Shown here: piece by piece, positions 38,194 through 48,031 of the stretch
Layout of the letters: each line of letters starts with the position of its first letter
Numbering within the stretch: position 1 is the stretch's first letter
From: Shewanella cyperi
GTDB lineage: Bacteria > Pseudomonadota > Gammaproteobacteria > Enterobacterales > Shewanellaceae
Assembly: GCF_017354985.1 (NCBI RefSeq)
Contig: NZ_CP071501.1
Coordinates: 1,259,501 to 1,323,500, forward strand
Reading direction: 5' to 3'
DNA: 64,000 bases
Translations under genes and position numbers: made by a program
The notes under the pieces: generated by a model
Databases searched by the model: none
What the model was told of the DNA's origin: nothing
Seen by the model: the letters and a program-made list of their open reading frames with translations, nothing else

Positions 38194-40671
38194 ATGAGAT
38201 TGAATAAACTTTTTGCCTCCATGTTAATACTTGGGGCGTCGTTTTCAGGGACGAGTTGGGCGGATAGCTTTCAGCCGTTTGAAGTGACCGACATTCAAGT
38301 CGAAGGTTTGCAGCGTGTAGCACTGGGTGCGGCCTTGCTGAGTTTGCCGATCAAGGTCGGTGACACTGTGGATCAATTGAAATTGCAGCAGGCGATCAAA
38401 AGCCTGTATGCCTCAACCAACTTTGAGACAGTGTCTGTCAGTCGGGAAGACGGCATATTGCTGGTCAAGGTCAAGGAAAGGCCGACCATCAGCGCCATCA
38501 AATTTGAAGGCAACAAGGACATCAAGGAAGAGCAGCTTAAAGAAAGCCTGGATGGCAGCGGTGTTAAAGAAGGCGAGGCCCTCGATCGCACCATGTTGTC
38601 CGGTATCGAAAAAGGCCTGCAGGACTTTTACTATGGTGTCGGTAAATATGGCGCCAAGGTCGAGGCTCAGGTTGTCAATCTGCCCCGTAACCGGGTCGAG
38701 CTGAATTTCAAATTTACCGAAGGTCTGGCGGCGGAAATTCGTCAGATCAACATAGTCGGCAACGAAAAGTACAGTGATGCCGACCTGATAGGTATGCTGG
38801 AGCTTAAAGATTACGTCGCCTGGTGGGATCTTTTTGGTGAGCGTCGTTACCAGAAGCAGAAGCTGCAGGCGGACCTTGAAACCATCAAGACCCATTATCA
38901 CAACAATGGTTATATTCGCTTTGAAGTAACCTCCACCCAGGTGGCCATGACGCCGGACCGCAAGGGCCTGTATATCACCATCAACGTCGATGAGGGTGAG
39001 CAGTATAAGGTTAAGGAAGTCAACCTGACCGGTGACCTGATGGGGCGTGAGGAGTTAATGCGCTCCATTCTGCCAATCAAAACGGGTGAGCAGTACAACG
39101 GCGCCGATGTGACCTTTGCCGAGGAAATGTACAGCAAGTACTTGGGACGTTTCGGCTATGCCTATCCCGAGGTCAAGACCTTCCCCGAAATCAACGATGA
39201 AACCAAGGAAGTGACCCTCAACGTCAATATCAAGCCGGGTAAAAGGGTTTATGTCCGTTCCATCAACTTTACCGGCAACGAGGTTACCAAGGATGAGGTG
39301 CTGCGTCGTGAGCTGCGCCAGATGGAAGGCGCCTGGCTGAACTCGGCCAACGTTGAACAATCCAAAACCCGCCTGAATCGACTGGGCTTCTTCGAAACCG
39401 TGGACACAGAGACCATTCAGGTTCCTGGTACAGACGATCTGGTGGATGTGGCCTTTAAGGTGAAGGAGCAGCCCTCGGGCTCTTTCAACGCCGGTGTGGG
39501 TTATGGTACCGAGTCCGGTCTCAGTCTGCAGCTGGGGGTGCAGCAAAGCAACTTCCTTGGCACGGGTAATCAGGCGGGGATTAGCCTCAATACCACCAAA
39601 TACTCCAAAAACGTGAATCTGTCCTATACCGATCCTTACTTCACCAAGGACGGGATCAGCCTGGGTGGCAGCGTGTATTGGAGTGAATTTGATGCCAACA
39701 GGGCCAACCTGGAGCGATACAAGAACAACTCCTATGGCGTTGCTGTCAGCAGTGGTTTCCCCATCAATGAATATAACCGTATTAACGGTGGTATAGGCTT
39801 CCGTCACAACAGCATCTCCGATGTGTCCGGTTACGAGCAGGCGCTGCGCTTTTACAACATCTATCGCGATGGCGAAAGCAGTGAGCTGAGCTTTAACAAC
39901 TTCGATCTCAATCTGGGCTGGTATCGCAGTACCCTTAACCGTGGTACTTTCCCAACGGACGGATCTTCACAGCGTCTGAGCGGCAAGATCACTACCCCGG
40001 GTTCGGATCTGCAGTACTTCAAGACCGACTTTGAAACCAATTTCTATTTGCCTCTGACCCGCAGCCATAACTTCGTGGTGTTGACCCGGGCCAAGTTGGG
40101 CTATGGCAATGGTTATGGGCAGTATAATGACAACGACCAGATACTGCCCTTCTGGGAAAACTATTACTCAGGTGGCACCAGTTCGCTCAGGGGCTTCAAG
40201 TCCAACTCTGTGGGACCAAGGTCTTTCTACCTGTTCCGCGGCAGTGAGCCCTGTGCTCCCGACCCATCCGGAGATGGCTGCAGCCTGCCGGGAGATCCCA
40301 ATTCCATTTTGGTCAACAAGGGACGTTCCATCGGTGGTAACGCCTCGGCAACCGCCAGCATGGAGCTGATAGTGCCGACACCATTCCTGGATGAGGCCTA
40401 TACCAACTCGCTGCGTACCAGCTTCTTTGTGGATGCCGGTAACGTCTGGGATACAGAGTTTGATTTGGAAAGCTATAGCACCCTGCCGGCAGAGGAATTT
40501 GCCAAGCTGCAGGATTACAGCGACCCGAGTCGGATCCGCGCATCCTGGGGTATGAGCGTACAGTGGCTTTCACCCATGGGGCCCATGGTGTTCAGCCTGG
40601 CGTGGCCAATCAAAGAATATGAAGACGATGAGACTGAGATCTTCTCCTTCAATATTGGCAAAACATTCTAA
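38194..40671 (+). CDS. bamA: BamA, outer-membrane protein assembly factor
   Basis: An 825-residue outer-membrane protein, the core of the BAM complex. Signal peptide (cleavage after about residue 23, GTSWA), five POTRA domains (about 24-420) and a 16-strand beta-barrel ending in FNIGKTF, the expected C-terminal aromatic residue. The VRGF-type loop motif reads LRGF (SSLRGFKSN). Confidence 0.98.
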   Translation: MRLNKLFASMLILGASFSGTSWADSFQPFEVTDIQVEGLQRVALGAALLSLPIKVGDTVDQLKLQQAIKSLYASTNFETVSVSREDGILLVKVKERPTISAIKFEGNKDIKEEQLKESLDGSGVKEGEALDRTMLSGIEKGLQDFYYGVGKYGAKVEAQVVNLPRNRVELNFKFTEGLAAEIRQINIVGNEKYSDADLIGMLELKDYVAWWDLFGERRYQKQKLQADLETIKTHYHNNGYIRFEVTSTQVAMTPDRKGLYITINVDEGEQYKVKEVNLTGDLMGREELMRSILPIKTGEQYNGADVTFAEEMYSKYLGRFGYAYPEVKTFPEINDETKEVTLNVNIKPGKRVYVRSINFTGNEVTKDEVLRRELRQMEGAWLNSANVEQSKTRLNRLGFFETVDTETIQVPGTDDLVDVAFKVKEQPSGSFNAGVGYGTESGLSLQLGVQQSNFLGTGNQAGISLNTTKYSKNVNLSYTDPYFTKDGISLGGSVYWSEFDANRANLERYKNNSYGVAVSSGFPINEYNRINGGIGFRHNSISDVSGYEQALRFYNIYRDGESSELSFNNFDLNLGWYRSTLNRGTFPTDGSSQRLSGKITTPGSDLQYFKTDFETNFYLPLTRSHNFVVLTRAKLGYGNGYGQYNDNDQILPFWENYYSGGTSSLRGFKSNSVGPRSFYLFRGSEPCAPDPSGDGCSLPGDPNSILVNKGRSIGGNASATASMELIVPTPFLDEAYTNSLRTSFFVDAGNVWDTEFDLESYSTLPAEEFAKLQDYSDPSRIRASWGMSVQWLSPMGPMVFSLAWPIKEYEDDETEIFSFNIGKTF

Positions 40672-40721
40672 AACACATAAACTCGGCAAGCTTTGCTTGG
40701 GACAATAATAAGGAGTTCATT

Positions 40722-41228
40722 TTGAATAAAATGGTTAATCGTGCGCTGATGGCCCTGATGTTGGTGGGAGCGCCGCTGGCAGCTCAGGCAGAGAAGATTG
40801 CCGTGGTAGACATGGGTTCAATATTTGAGCAGCTGCCACAGCGTGAGCAGATCTCTCAAAGCCTGAAGGCCGAATTCGGTGATCGTATGGCTGAAGCCCA
40901 AAAGCTGCAGGATGAGCTGCGCGGTCTGTTGGAAAAGCAGCAACGTGATGCTGCCTTGATGAACGATACCCAGAAGACCGAACTGGTTCGCAAGATGGAA
41001 TCGCTGAAGGCCGATCTGCAACTCAAAGGCAAGGCGCTGGATGAAGATCTGCGTCGTCGCCAGGGCGAAGAGCAGAACAAGCTGCTGGTGAAGGTGCAAA
41101 AGGCCATCAATACCATAGCCGAAGCCGACAAGTACGATCTGGTACTGCAGCGCGGTGCCGTGGTATTTGTGAAGCCCGATGCCGATATCAGCAGCAAAGT
41201 GGTTGAAGCCTTGAGCAAAGGCAAATAA
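40722..41228 (+). CDS. skp: Skp/OmpH periplasmic chaperone
   Basis: A 168-residue chaperone that holds unfolded outer-membrane proteins. Signal peptide cleaved near AQAEK; the mature part forms long coiled-coil arms (KLQDELRGLLEKQQRD...). The start is TTG at 40722 with aaggag six bases ahead; no ATG fits better. Sits between bamA and lpxD as usual. Confidence 0.95.
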   Translation: MNKMVNRALMALMLVGAPLAAQAEKIAVVDMGSIFEQLPQREQISQSLKAEFGDRMAEAQKLQDELRGLLEKQQRDAALMNDTQKTELVRKMESLKADLQLKGKALDEDLRRRQGEEQNKLLVKVQKAINTIAEADKYDLVLQRGAVVFVKPDADISSKVVEALSKGK

Positions 41229-41231
41229 TCG

Positions 41232-42257
41232 ATGGCGAGTGTGACCCTGGGTGAACTAGCCACCCTGCTCAATGCCGAGTTACGTGGCGATGCCAACATC
41301 GCCATCAACTCGGTCGCCACACTGGAGTCTGCCCAATCGGGGCAGATTTCCTTTTTGGCGAACAGCAAATATCGCTCCCAATTGGACAGCACCCGCGCCA
41401 GCGCCGTGCTCTTGACCGCAGCCGATGCCGAGCAATACCAAGGTATGGCACTGGTGCTGCGTGACCCTTACGTGGGCTTTGCCCGTGTTGCCCAATTGCT
41501 GGATACCACCCCCAAGGCCGCAGAAGGGATACATCCCTCAGCTCAGATAGACCCTTCAGCCATGCTGGGCGAAGGCGTCGCCATAGGTGCCAATGCGGTA
41601 ATTGGACCCAGGGTTATTCTGGGGGAAAAGGTGCAGATAGGACCCGGCTGTGTCATAGGTCAGGATTGTATCCTTGGCAGCGGCACCAAGCTGTGGGCCA
41701 ATGTCACCCTGTACCATGATGTGCATTTAGGCATGGATTGCCTTATACATTCGGGCGCCGTGCTGGGCTCAGATGGTTTCGGCTACGCCAATGAACGCGG
41801 CCAATGGGTGAAAATCCCTCAGACCGGAGGCGTGCGCATCGGCAACAAGGTCGAAATCGGTGCCGGCACCACGGTCGACAGAGGTGCCCTGGCGCACACA
41901 GAAATTCACGATGGCGTTATCCTGGATAACCAGGTGCAGATTGCCCATAACGACATCATAGGCGCCCATTCCGCCATCGCCGGTTGTACCGTTCTGGCAG
42001 GCAGCGTGAATCTGGGCAAGCATTGTATCGTCGGTGGCAACAGCGCCATCGCCGGCCACCTGACCATAGCCGATGGCACCATGATCAGCGGTGGCACCAA
42101 TGTCACCAGCGCCATCACCAAGCCCGGAGTTTACTCCTCGGCCACTGTGGCGATGGAAAACAAGGTCTGGCGTCGCAATACCGTGCGCTTCAGGCAGCTG
42201 GACGAGTTGTTCCAGAGGGTGAAGGCCCTCGAAAGTACACAGAAAACAGAAGAGTGA
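41232..42257 (+). CDS. lpxD: UDP-3-O-(3-hydroxyacyl)glucosamine N-acyltransferase
   Basis: The third lipid A enzyme, acylating the 2-amino group. The 341-residue form has an N-terminal uridine-binding domain and a left-handed beta-helix of hexapeptide repeats (AIGANAVIGPRVILG...). The catalytic His lies in GAVLGSDGFGYA...IAHNDIIGAH. Begins 3 bases after skp. Confidence 0.97.
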   Translation: MASVTLGELATLLNAELRGDANIAINSVATLESAQSGQISFLANSKYRSQLDSTRASAVLLTAADAEQYQGMALVLRDPYVGFARVAQLLDTTPKAAEGIHPSAQIDPSAMLGEGVAIGANAVIGPRVILGEKVQIGPGCVIGQDCILGSGTKLWANVTLYHDVHLGMDCLIHSGAVLGSDGFGYANERGQWVKIPQTGGVRIGNKVEIGAGTTVDRGALAHTEIHDGVILDNQVQIAHNDIIGAHSAIAGCTVLAGSVNLGKHCIVGGNSAIAGHLTIADGTMISGGTNVTSAITKPGVYSSATVAMENKVWRRNTVRFRQLDELFQRVKALESTQKTEE

Positions 42258-42284
42258 TTTAGCTTAACCCTGAGGAAGCTTTAC

Positions 42285-42746
42285 GTGTCTAATCAAATGA
42301 ACACTATGGATATCAAGGAAATTCTCAAGTATCTGCCCCACAGATATCCATTTTTGTTGATCGACCGGGTGCTGGACTACACTCCAGGTGAGTCGCTGCA
42401 TGCCATCAAAAACGTGACCATTAACGAGCCTTTCTTCGTCGGTCACTTTCCAGTCGCCCCTGTGATGCCCGGTGTGCTGATTTTGGAAGCCATGGCCCAG
42501 GCCACTGGTTTGCTGGCGTTCAAAACCATGAGCAGCGAGCCATCACCGGACGTGCTGTATTATTTTGCTGGCATAGACAATGCGCGCTTCAAGCGGGTGG
42601 TTGAGCCGGGCGATCAAATCCACTTCGAAGTGAAAATGATCAAGGAGCGCCGCGGAATAGGCGTCTTCATCGGTGAGGCCAAGGTGGACGGCGAGCTGGT
42701 ATGTTCGGCAGAAATCATGTGTGCCCGCAGAGAGATTGAGAAGTGA
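42285..42746 (+). CDS. fabZ: 3-hydroxyacyl-ACP dehydratase FabZ
   Basis: A 153-residue hotdog enzyme. The active-site pattern [19 protein letters not shown] is complete. Starts at GTG 42285 after tgaggaag; ATG codons at 42297 and 42306 are alternatives. The stop overlaps the lpxA start (GTGATA). Confidence 0.96.
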   Translation: MSNQMNTMDIKEILKYLPHRYPFLLIDRVLDYTPGESLHAIKNVTINEPFFVGHFPVAPVMPGVLILEAMAQATGLLAFKTMSSEPSPDVLYYFAGIDNARFKRVVEPGDQIHFEVKMIKERRGIGVFIGEAKVDGELVCSAEIMCARREIEK

Positions 42747-43513
42747 TAGATAATTTAGCCTTTGTTCACCCCGAAGCCAAAATCGGGAATAACGTCAGCA
42801 TTGGCCCCTGGAGCTACATAGGCCCCGGGGTCGAAATCGGTGATGACTGCATCATTCACTCTCACGTGGTGATCAAGGGACCGACAGTCATAGGTAAGGG
42901 CAACCGCATATTCCAGTTTGCGTCCGTGGGTGAAGATTGCCAGGACAAGAAGTATGCCGGTGAGCCGACCCGCCTCATCATAGGTGACAACAACGTTATC
43001 CGTGAAAACGTGACCATTCACAGGGGCACGATTCAGGATAACAGCGAGACCTGCATTGGCTCCAACAACCTGTTCATGGCCTATGTCCACATAGCCCATG
43101 ACTGCGTGGTCGGCAATAACGTCATCATGGCCAACAACGCCTCCATCGCAGGTCACGTGCATGTGGGTGACTGGGTTATCCTGGGTGGCATGACTGGGGT
43201 GCATCAGTTTGTGCATATCGGTGCCCATGCCTTCACGGCCGGTGCGTCTTTGATATTGCAGGACGTGCCGCCCTTTGTGATGGCGTCCGGTCAGCCGGCT
43301 ATTCCCCGCGGCCTCAACAGCGAAGGCATGAAACGTCGTGGCTTCTCCAAGGAAGCCCAACTGGCGGTGCGCCGTGCCTACAAGACCCTGTACCGCAGCA
43401 ATCTGACGGTAGAAGAGGCCACCGCCGCCCTCGCCGAAGAGATTGCCTCCGTGCCCGAGGTCAAGCTGCTGATGGACTTCGTCAACGGTTCCGCCAGGGG
43501 CATTATTCGCTAA
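42743..43513 (+). CDS. lpxA: UDP-N-acetylglucosamine O-acyltransferase
   Basis: The first lipid A enzyme, 256 residues. Left-handed beta-helix with the catalytic His in [14 protein letters not shown], and a C-terminal helical domain ([13 protein letters not shown]). GTG start overlaps the fabZ stop by 4 bases, so it is translationally coupled. Confidence 0.97.
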   Translation: MIDNLAFVHPEAKIGNNVSIGPWSYIGPGVEIGDDCIIHSHVVIKGPTVIGKGNRIFQFASVGEDCQDKKYAGEPTRLIIGDNNVIRENVTIHRGTIQDNSETCIGSNNLFMAYVHIAHDCVVGNNVIMANNASIAGHVHVGDWVILGGMTGVHQFVHIGAHAFTAGASLILQDVPPFVMASGQPAIPRGLNSEGMKRRGFSKEAQLAVRRAYKTLYRSNLTVEEATAALAEEIASVPEVKLLMDFVNGSARGIIR

Positions 43514-43517
43514 CAGC

Positions 43518-43561
43518 ATGGGTCAATAATCGCATGGGGCTGTAATCGCATGGGTCAATCC
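43518..43561 (+). repeat. 16-bp tandem start-codon repeats ahead of lpxB
   Basis: Three ATGs 16 bases apart, at 43518, 43534 and 43550, in related units ATGGGTCAATAATCGC, ATGGGGCTGTAATCGC and ATGGGTCAATCC. The first two read M-G-Q-stop and M-G-L-stop; the third is lpxB. Because 16 is not a multiple of three they lie in three different frames. No clear ribosome site precedes them. Confidence 0.8.
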
Positions 43562-44707
43562 AAGCCATTCGTGTTTGCCATGGTCGCCGGAGAAATCTCC
43601 GGCGATATTTTAGGTGCCGGTCTGATGCGCGCCCTCAAGGCCCGCTATCCCGATGCCCGCTTTGTGGGTATCGGCGGCCCGCGTATGGAGGCTCTGGGCT
43701 TCCAATCCCTGTTTGCCATGGAAGAGCTGGCCGTCATGGGCCTGGTAGAAGTGCTGTCGCGCCTGCCAAGGCTGTTGCAGGTGCGCTCCTCCCTGGTCAA
43801 ACAACTGACAGAGTTGCAACCGGACTGCTTTATCGGTATCGATGCGCCGGATTTCAATATAGGTGTTGAGCTTAAGCTCAAGGCCCGCGGGATCAAAACC
43901 GTGCACTACGTCAGCCCGTCGGTCTGGGCCTGGCGTCCCAAACGCATTTTCAAGATTGCCAGGGCGACCAACATGGTGTTGTCGCTGCTGCCGTTCGAAA
44001 AGGCCTTTTACGACAAGCATCAGGTGCCATGCACCTTCGTCGGTCACACCCTGGCGGACGAGATCCCCATGGTGCTGGACAAGGCCGATGCCCGCCAAAC
44101 CTTGGGACTGGATGCCGATGCCGAATACCTGGCGATTTTGCCGGGCTCCCGTGGCGGCGAGCTGAAAATGCTGGCGGAGCCCTTTATCAAGGCCGCAGTG
44201 TTAATCAAACAGGCGCTGCCGGATATACGTTTTGTCACCCCTCTGGTGAACGACAAACGCAAGGCGCAGTTTATTGAGGCGCTCAAGCTGCATGCCCCGG
44301 ATCTGGAAATCACCCTGGTGGATGGTCACTCCCGCGAGGTGATGGCCGCCAGTGACGCCATACTGCTGGCGTCCGGCACCGCCACCCTGGAGGCCATGTT
44401 GGTCAAGCGGCCCATGGTGGTAGCTTACAGAGTGGCTTCGCTGACCTACAGTATAGCCCGCCGCATGATGCAGATTTCCCGCTACTCACTGCCGAACCTG
44501 CTGTCCGGTGAGGATCTGGTGCCGGAACTTATCCAGGCCGATTGCACCCCCGACAAGATAGCGACCGAAGTGCTCGCCATGCTGGGGCGCGATAACAGAC
44601 CCTTGCTGGCCAGGTTCAGCGCCATGCATGAAAACCTTAGGTGCAACGCCAGCGAGCGCGCCGCCGATGCCGTGGTGGCCCTGTTGGATATGGGAGCAAA
44701 GCACTGA
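43550..44707 (+). CDS. lpxB: Lipid-A-disaccharide synthase
   Basis: A 385-residue GT19 glycosyltransferase joining lipid X and UDP-diacylglucosamine. Motifs: [17 protein letters not shown] at the N-terminus, [13 protein letters not shown] near 120, [10 protein letters not shown] near 200. The start at 43550 sits behind two three-codon mini-frames and without a clear ribosome site, suggesting re-initiation from lpxA. The stop overlaps the rnhB start by one base. Confidence 0.96.
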   Translation: MGQSKPFVFAMVAGEISGDILGAGLMRALKARYPDARFVGIGGPRMEALGFQSLFAMEELAVMGLVEVLSRLPRLLQVRSSLVKQLTELQPDCFIGIDAPDFNIGVELKLKARGIKTVHYVSPSVWAWRPKRIFKIARATNMVLSLLPFEKAFYDKHQVPCTFVGHTLADEIPMVLDKADARQTLGLDADAEYLAILPGSRGGELKMLAEPFIKAAVLIKQALPDIRFVTPLVNDKRKAQFIEALKLHAPDLEITLVDGHSREVMAASDAILLASGTATLEAMLVKRPMVVAYRVASLTYSIARRMMQISRYSLPNLLSGEDLVPELIQADCTPDKIATEVLAMLGRDNRPLLARFSAMHENLRCNASERAADAVVALLDMGAKH

Positions 44708-45327
44708 TGGCCATCTATAAACAGTTGACCAAAGAACAGGCCGCAGAATTGTTCCAGGGCCGCATCGCCGGTGTTGATGAGGTGGGCCGCGGCCCACTGG
44801 TGGGCGATGTGGTGACGGCGGCGGTTATTCTCGACCCGGCCCGGCCCATAGTAGGCCTCAATGATTCCAAAAAGCTGTCCGAGAAAAAGCGCGAGGCCCT
44901 GTACCAGGAAATCCTCGACAAGGCACTGGCTGTGTCCGTCGGCCGTGCCAGCCCGGCGGAAATCGATGAGCTGAATATTCTGCACGCCACCATGCTAGCC
45001 ATGCAGCGCGCCGTGGCAGGCTTGGCAATTCAGCCTGAGCAGGTGGTGGTGGATGGCAACCGCACCCCGGACTTTGGCCTGCCGGCTCACGCCGTGGTCA
45101 AGGGCGATGGCCTGGTGGCCGCCATCAGCGCCGCATCGGTGATAGCCAAGGTCACCCGCGACCGCGAAATGGCCGAGCTTCACGCCCGTCATCCCCAATA
45201 CGGCTTTGCTGCCCACAAGGGCTATCCCACCGCCGCCCACTTTGAGGCTCTCAGCCTCCACGGTGTGCTGCCCGAGCACAGGCGCAGCTTCCGACCCGTG
45301 CGGGAGTGGCTGGAAGCCAACAGCTAA
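44707..45327 (+). CDS. rnhB: Ribonuclease HII
   Basis: About 206 residues; degrades RNA in RNA-DNA hybrids and removes misincorporated ribonucleotides. Catalytic motif [22 protein letters not shown] with DE near residue 21, and Asp in VVDGNR. The TGATG junction with lpxB fixes the start. A strong hairpin follows. Confidence 0.97.
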   Translation: MAIYKQLTKEQAAELFQGRIAGVDEVGRGPLVGDVVTAAVILDPARPIVGLNDSKKLSEKKREALYQEILDKALAVSVGRASPAEIDELNILHATMLAMQRAVAGLAIQPEQVVVDGNRTPDFGLPAHAVVKGDGLVAAISAASVIAKVTRDREMAELHARHPQYGFAAHKGYPTAAHFEALSLHGVLPEHRRSFRPVREWLEANS

Positions 45328-45339
45328 CCATTGGCTTCA

Positions 45340-45376
45340 AAACCCCAAGGGCAGCTCGATGCTGCCCTTGGGGTTT
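45340..45376. terminator. Hairpin after rnhB
   Basis: Perfect 16-bp stem AAACCCCAAGGGCAGC / GCTGCCCTTGGGGTTT with loop TCGAT. The minus strand has a TTTT tail, so it can also end the LysR gene transcript. Confidence 0.85.
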
Positions 45377-45408
45377 CTATTCCGGAGCACCTGCTTAGCA
45401 GACAGGCT

Positions 45409-46350
45409 TCATTTTGCGGCAGAGGTCTTCCCGGCCGCTTGCTCCAGCAATGCCAGGTCTCTGTCCCAGTAAGGCACTTCACCGAACCACTCCAGCAGAA
45501 AATCGATAAAGGCCCTGACCTTGGGGGGCACCAGGCGGGATGAGGGATAAACGGCCCAAATGGCTGCTTCGGTTGCCAGGGGATAGTCCTTCAAAACCTG
45601 CACCAGTTCACCGCTGATAAGTTGCCTGTAAGCATTCCAGGTGGAATTGATAGCCAGGCCTACTCCCTCACAGCAGGCATCCCGCATGGCTTCCCCGTTA
45701 TCGGTGCGCATTCGGGCATGGGTCTTGACCGAAATAAGCTTGCCGTCATGAACAAAGGACCAGGTTTCCAGGTTGCGTAAACACACACTGCTGTGCTCCA
45801 CCAGGGCCTGCGGTGTTTGGGGCTCCCCATATTGCTGCAGGTAGGCTGGCGCGGCGCAGACGATGCGTTTATCCAGGGTGAGTCTGCGCGCTATCAGGCT
45901 CGAATCCTTCAGCTCGGCATTACGTATCGCCACATCAAAGCCGCCTTCCACCAGGTCGACTATGGTGTCCGACATGTTGAAATCCACTCGTATCAATGGA
46001 TTTTGCCTTAGAAAGGCGGCGATTGCCGGTATCAGGTGCTGCCGGCCAAATGACGCCGGGGCTGTGATGCGCAGCATGCCGGATGGGGTCGAATGTCCCA
46101 CGCCCACCGCAGCTTTGGCACTTTCAATGGTAGTCAGCACTTCCTCGGCATGGGGAAGAAAAATCTTGCCCTCTTCGGTCAGTGACACCTGTCTGGTGGT
46201 CCTGTGCAGCAGCCTGATCCCCAGCTCCTGTTCCAGTTTGGCCATGTGGGCACTGGCGACGGCAGGCGACAAGCCCAGGGATTCGCCGGCCTGACTGATG
46301 TTATGGCTGCCGGCAATGCGTACAAAAAGCTTCAGATGTTCAGGATTCAT
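45409..46350 (-). CDS. LysR-family transcriptional regulator
   Basis: A 313-residue LysR regulator. N-terminal winged helix-turn-helix (residues about 1-60, LFVRIAGSHNISQAGESLGL) and a C-terminal effector-binding domain. ATG at 46350; a TTG six bases upstream is possible. Divergent from a four-gene set with 105 bases between, so it most likely controls that set. The effector is unknown. Confidence 0.9.
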   Translation of the reverse strand: MNPEHLKLFVRIAGSHNISQAGESLGLSPAVASAHMAKLEQELGIRLLHRTTRQVSLTEEGKIFLPHAEEVLTTIESAKAAVGVGHSTPSGMLRITAPASFGRQHLIPAIAAFLRQNPLIRVDFNMSDTIVDLVEGGFDVAIRNAELKDSSLIARRLTLDKRIVCAAPAYLQQYGEPQTPQALVEHSSVCLRNLETWSFVHDGKLISVKTHARMRTDNGEAMRDACCEGVGLAINSTWNAYRQLISGELVQVLKDYPLATEAAIWAVYPSSRLVPPKVRAFIDFLLEWFGEVPYWDRDLALLEQAAGKTSAAK

Positions 46351-46455
46351 TTTCAATAAAATCTAAAAAGAGATTCGCCATACCACTGGATTATCAATAT
46401 ATGCGAGTTTATCTAAAATTCAACCCATCTTGGTAAACACATGCAGGAGTGAGTC

Positions 46456-46806
46456 ATGTTTGAAAATATCGGTTGGATTGTAGAAGCCAAACTCAAGCCC
46501 GGAAAACAGGCGGAATTTGAAGCCGTGATGCAGGATATCGTCACAGAAACCCTGAAAGAGCAGGGCACACTGAACTATCAATACTACCTGTCCGATGCGG
46601 GTGATGTGTTGGTGTACGAGCGTTTCAGTGATATTGAGTCGGCCCACATCCATGTCAGCAACTGGGACAATTTTGCCGAGCGATGGGTGGCTGCCGCCGA
46701 ACCCACCAGGATGGTGCATCTGGGGCAATTACCCGATGAACTCAGGGCCCGTCATGCCGCCCTGGCCCCCCTGTGGTTGAAGCCCCTCGGTGGCTTCCAA
46801 CGTTAA
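46456..46806 (+). CDS. Antibiotic biosynthesis monooxygenase-family (quinol monooxygenase-like) protein
   Basis: A 116-residue ABM-fold protein: GWIVEAKLKPGKQAEFEAVM...ETLKEQGTLNYQYYLSDAGDVLVYERFSD has the family's alternating strand pattern. Members are cofactor-free monooxygenases or heme/quinol-acting enzymes; the substrate here is unknown. It leads a plus-strand set with the DUF1330, SDR and nitroreductase genes. Confidence 0.82.
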   Translation: MFENIGWIVEAKLKPGKQAEFEAVMQDIVTETLKEQGTLNYQYYLSDAGDVLVYERFSDIESAHIHVSNWDNFAERWVAAAEPTRMVHLGQLPDELRARHAALAPLWLKPLGGFQR

Positions 46807-46830
46807 TCCCGGTAAATGGAGGATATTCAG

Positions 46831-47133
46831 ATGACCTACTATTCAGTGCTCGATGTGACCCCCACCACGCAAGAGTGGATCCCCGATTACATTGGCCCCG
46901 CCAACCGCCTGGTGGCCCACTATGGCGGTAAATATCTGGCGCGCACCGCCAGCCATGAGCAAATTGAAGGCCAGGGTGACAAGCCCGCGCTGAGGATCAT
47001 TATCGAGTGGCCCTCACGGCAGGCGGCGCTGGATTTTATGCAAGATCCTGAATATGTGCCGCATCTGCAGGCCCGAACCGCCGGCTCCATCAGCAATCAC
47101 TATCTGATTGAAGCCAAGGACGAACTGGCCTGA
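46831..47133 (+). CDS. DUF1330 protein
   Basis: A 100-residue ferredoxin-like dimeric alpha-beta barrel protein: YIGPANRLVAHYGGKYLARTASH and LRIIIEWPSRQAALDFMQDPEY match DUF1330. ATG at 46831 with GGAGG just upstream; the open frame begins at an ATG that overlaps this ribosome site. Function unknown, possibly a small oxidoreductase like its neighbour. Confidence 0.82.
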   Translation: MTYYSVLDVTPTTQEWIPDYIGPANRLVAHYGGKYLARTASHEQIEGQGDKPALRIIIEWPSRQAALDFMQDPEYVPHLQARTAGSISNHYLIEAKDELA

Positions 47134-47198
47134 TGTCCGTGGGCGCCAAGCCTTAGCCTGGCGTCCAACCCCCGCTGTTTCGGAGACGCTGTAACGTC

Positions 47199-48002
47199 AT
47201 GAAAACCATTTGTATCACAGGTGCCACCGATGGCTTGGGACTGGCGGTTGCCACCGCATTGTCCCGGCCGGGCCAAAGCTTACTGATCCACGGCCGTAAT
47301 CCGGAAAAGTTGGCCGCCGTCAGGCAAGGTTTGCTCGGCTTGGGGGCAGAGGTGTATGCCTTCCAAGCCGACTTGAGCGATCTGTCCCAAGTGGAGCGCA
47401 TGCTGGAGCAGATAAAACAAACCCAAAGCGGCATAGATGTGCTTATCAATAATGCGGGGGTCTATAAGACGGCCGGGGAAACCGGGTCACTGGGCATAGA
47501 TGTCCGCTTAGTGGTCAATACCCTGGCTCCCTTTTGGATCACTCAATCATTGCTGCCGCAGCTTGCTGGCGGACGGGTGATCAATCTGTCCTCGGCGGCC
47601 CAAGCGCCGCTGGATTTCGACGGTCTGTGTGGTCGCAAGCAATACAGCAACCAAATGCAGGCCTATGCCGAAAGCAAGCTGGCCCTGACCTGTTGGACCT
47701 TGGCCATGGCTAACCTGTATTCAGACAAACAGATCCGGTTTATGGCCGTCAATCCAGGCTCCCTGCTCGCGACTTCGATGGTCAGAGAAGGATTCGGCGT
47801 GGAGGGAAAGGACATCTCCGGCGCCGTTAAGTTGTTGGTTGATATGGCTCTCTCGCCCAAGTTTGCCGATACCGGTGGCCGCTATTTTGACAATGATATC
47901 GGCAGTTTCGCTTCACCCCACCCGGATGCCACTAACCCGGTCATTCAGCAACAGCTGCTCAAGCTGATGGCCCAACAGTTATGGCGGCACTGCCAAAGCT
48001 GA
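47199..48002 (+). CDS. Short-chain dehydrogenase/reductase
   Basis: A 267-residue NAD(P)-dependent oxidoreductase. Cofactor loop ITGATDGLGLAVATAL at residue 5, NNAG at about 85, and an active-site Ser (VINLSSAA) with a YAESK catalytic pair near 155. Substrate unknown. Third gene of the set divergent from the LysR regulator. Confidence 0.88.
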   Translation: MKTICITGATDGLGLAVATALSRPGQSLLIHGRNPEKLAAVRQGLLGLGAEVYAFQADLSDLSQVERMLEQIKQTQSGIDVLINNAGVYKTAGETGSLGIDVRLVVNTLAPFWITQSLLPQLAGGRVINLSSAAQAPLDFDGLCGRKQYSNQMQAYAESKLALTCWTLAMANLYSDKQIRFMAVNPGSLLATSMVREGFGVEGKDISGAVKLLVDMALSPKFADTGGRYFDNDIGSFASPHPDATNPVIQQQLLKLMAQQLWRHCQS

Positions 48003-48031
48003 CCCAACCCAAAGGTTTTCCAGGAGTTCCA

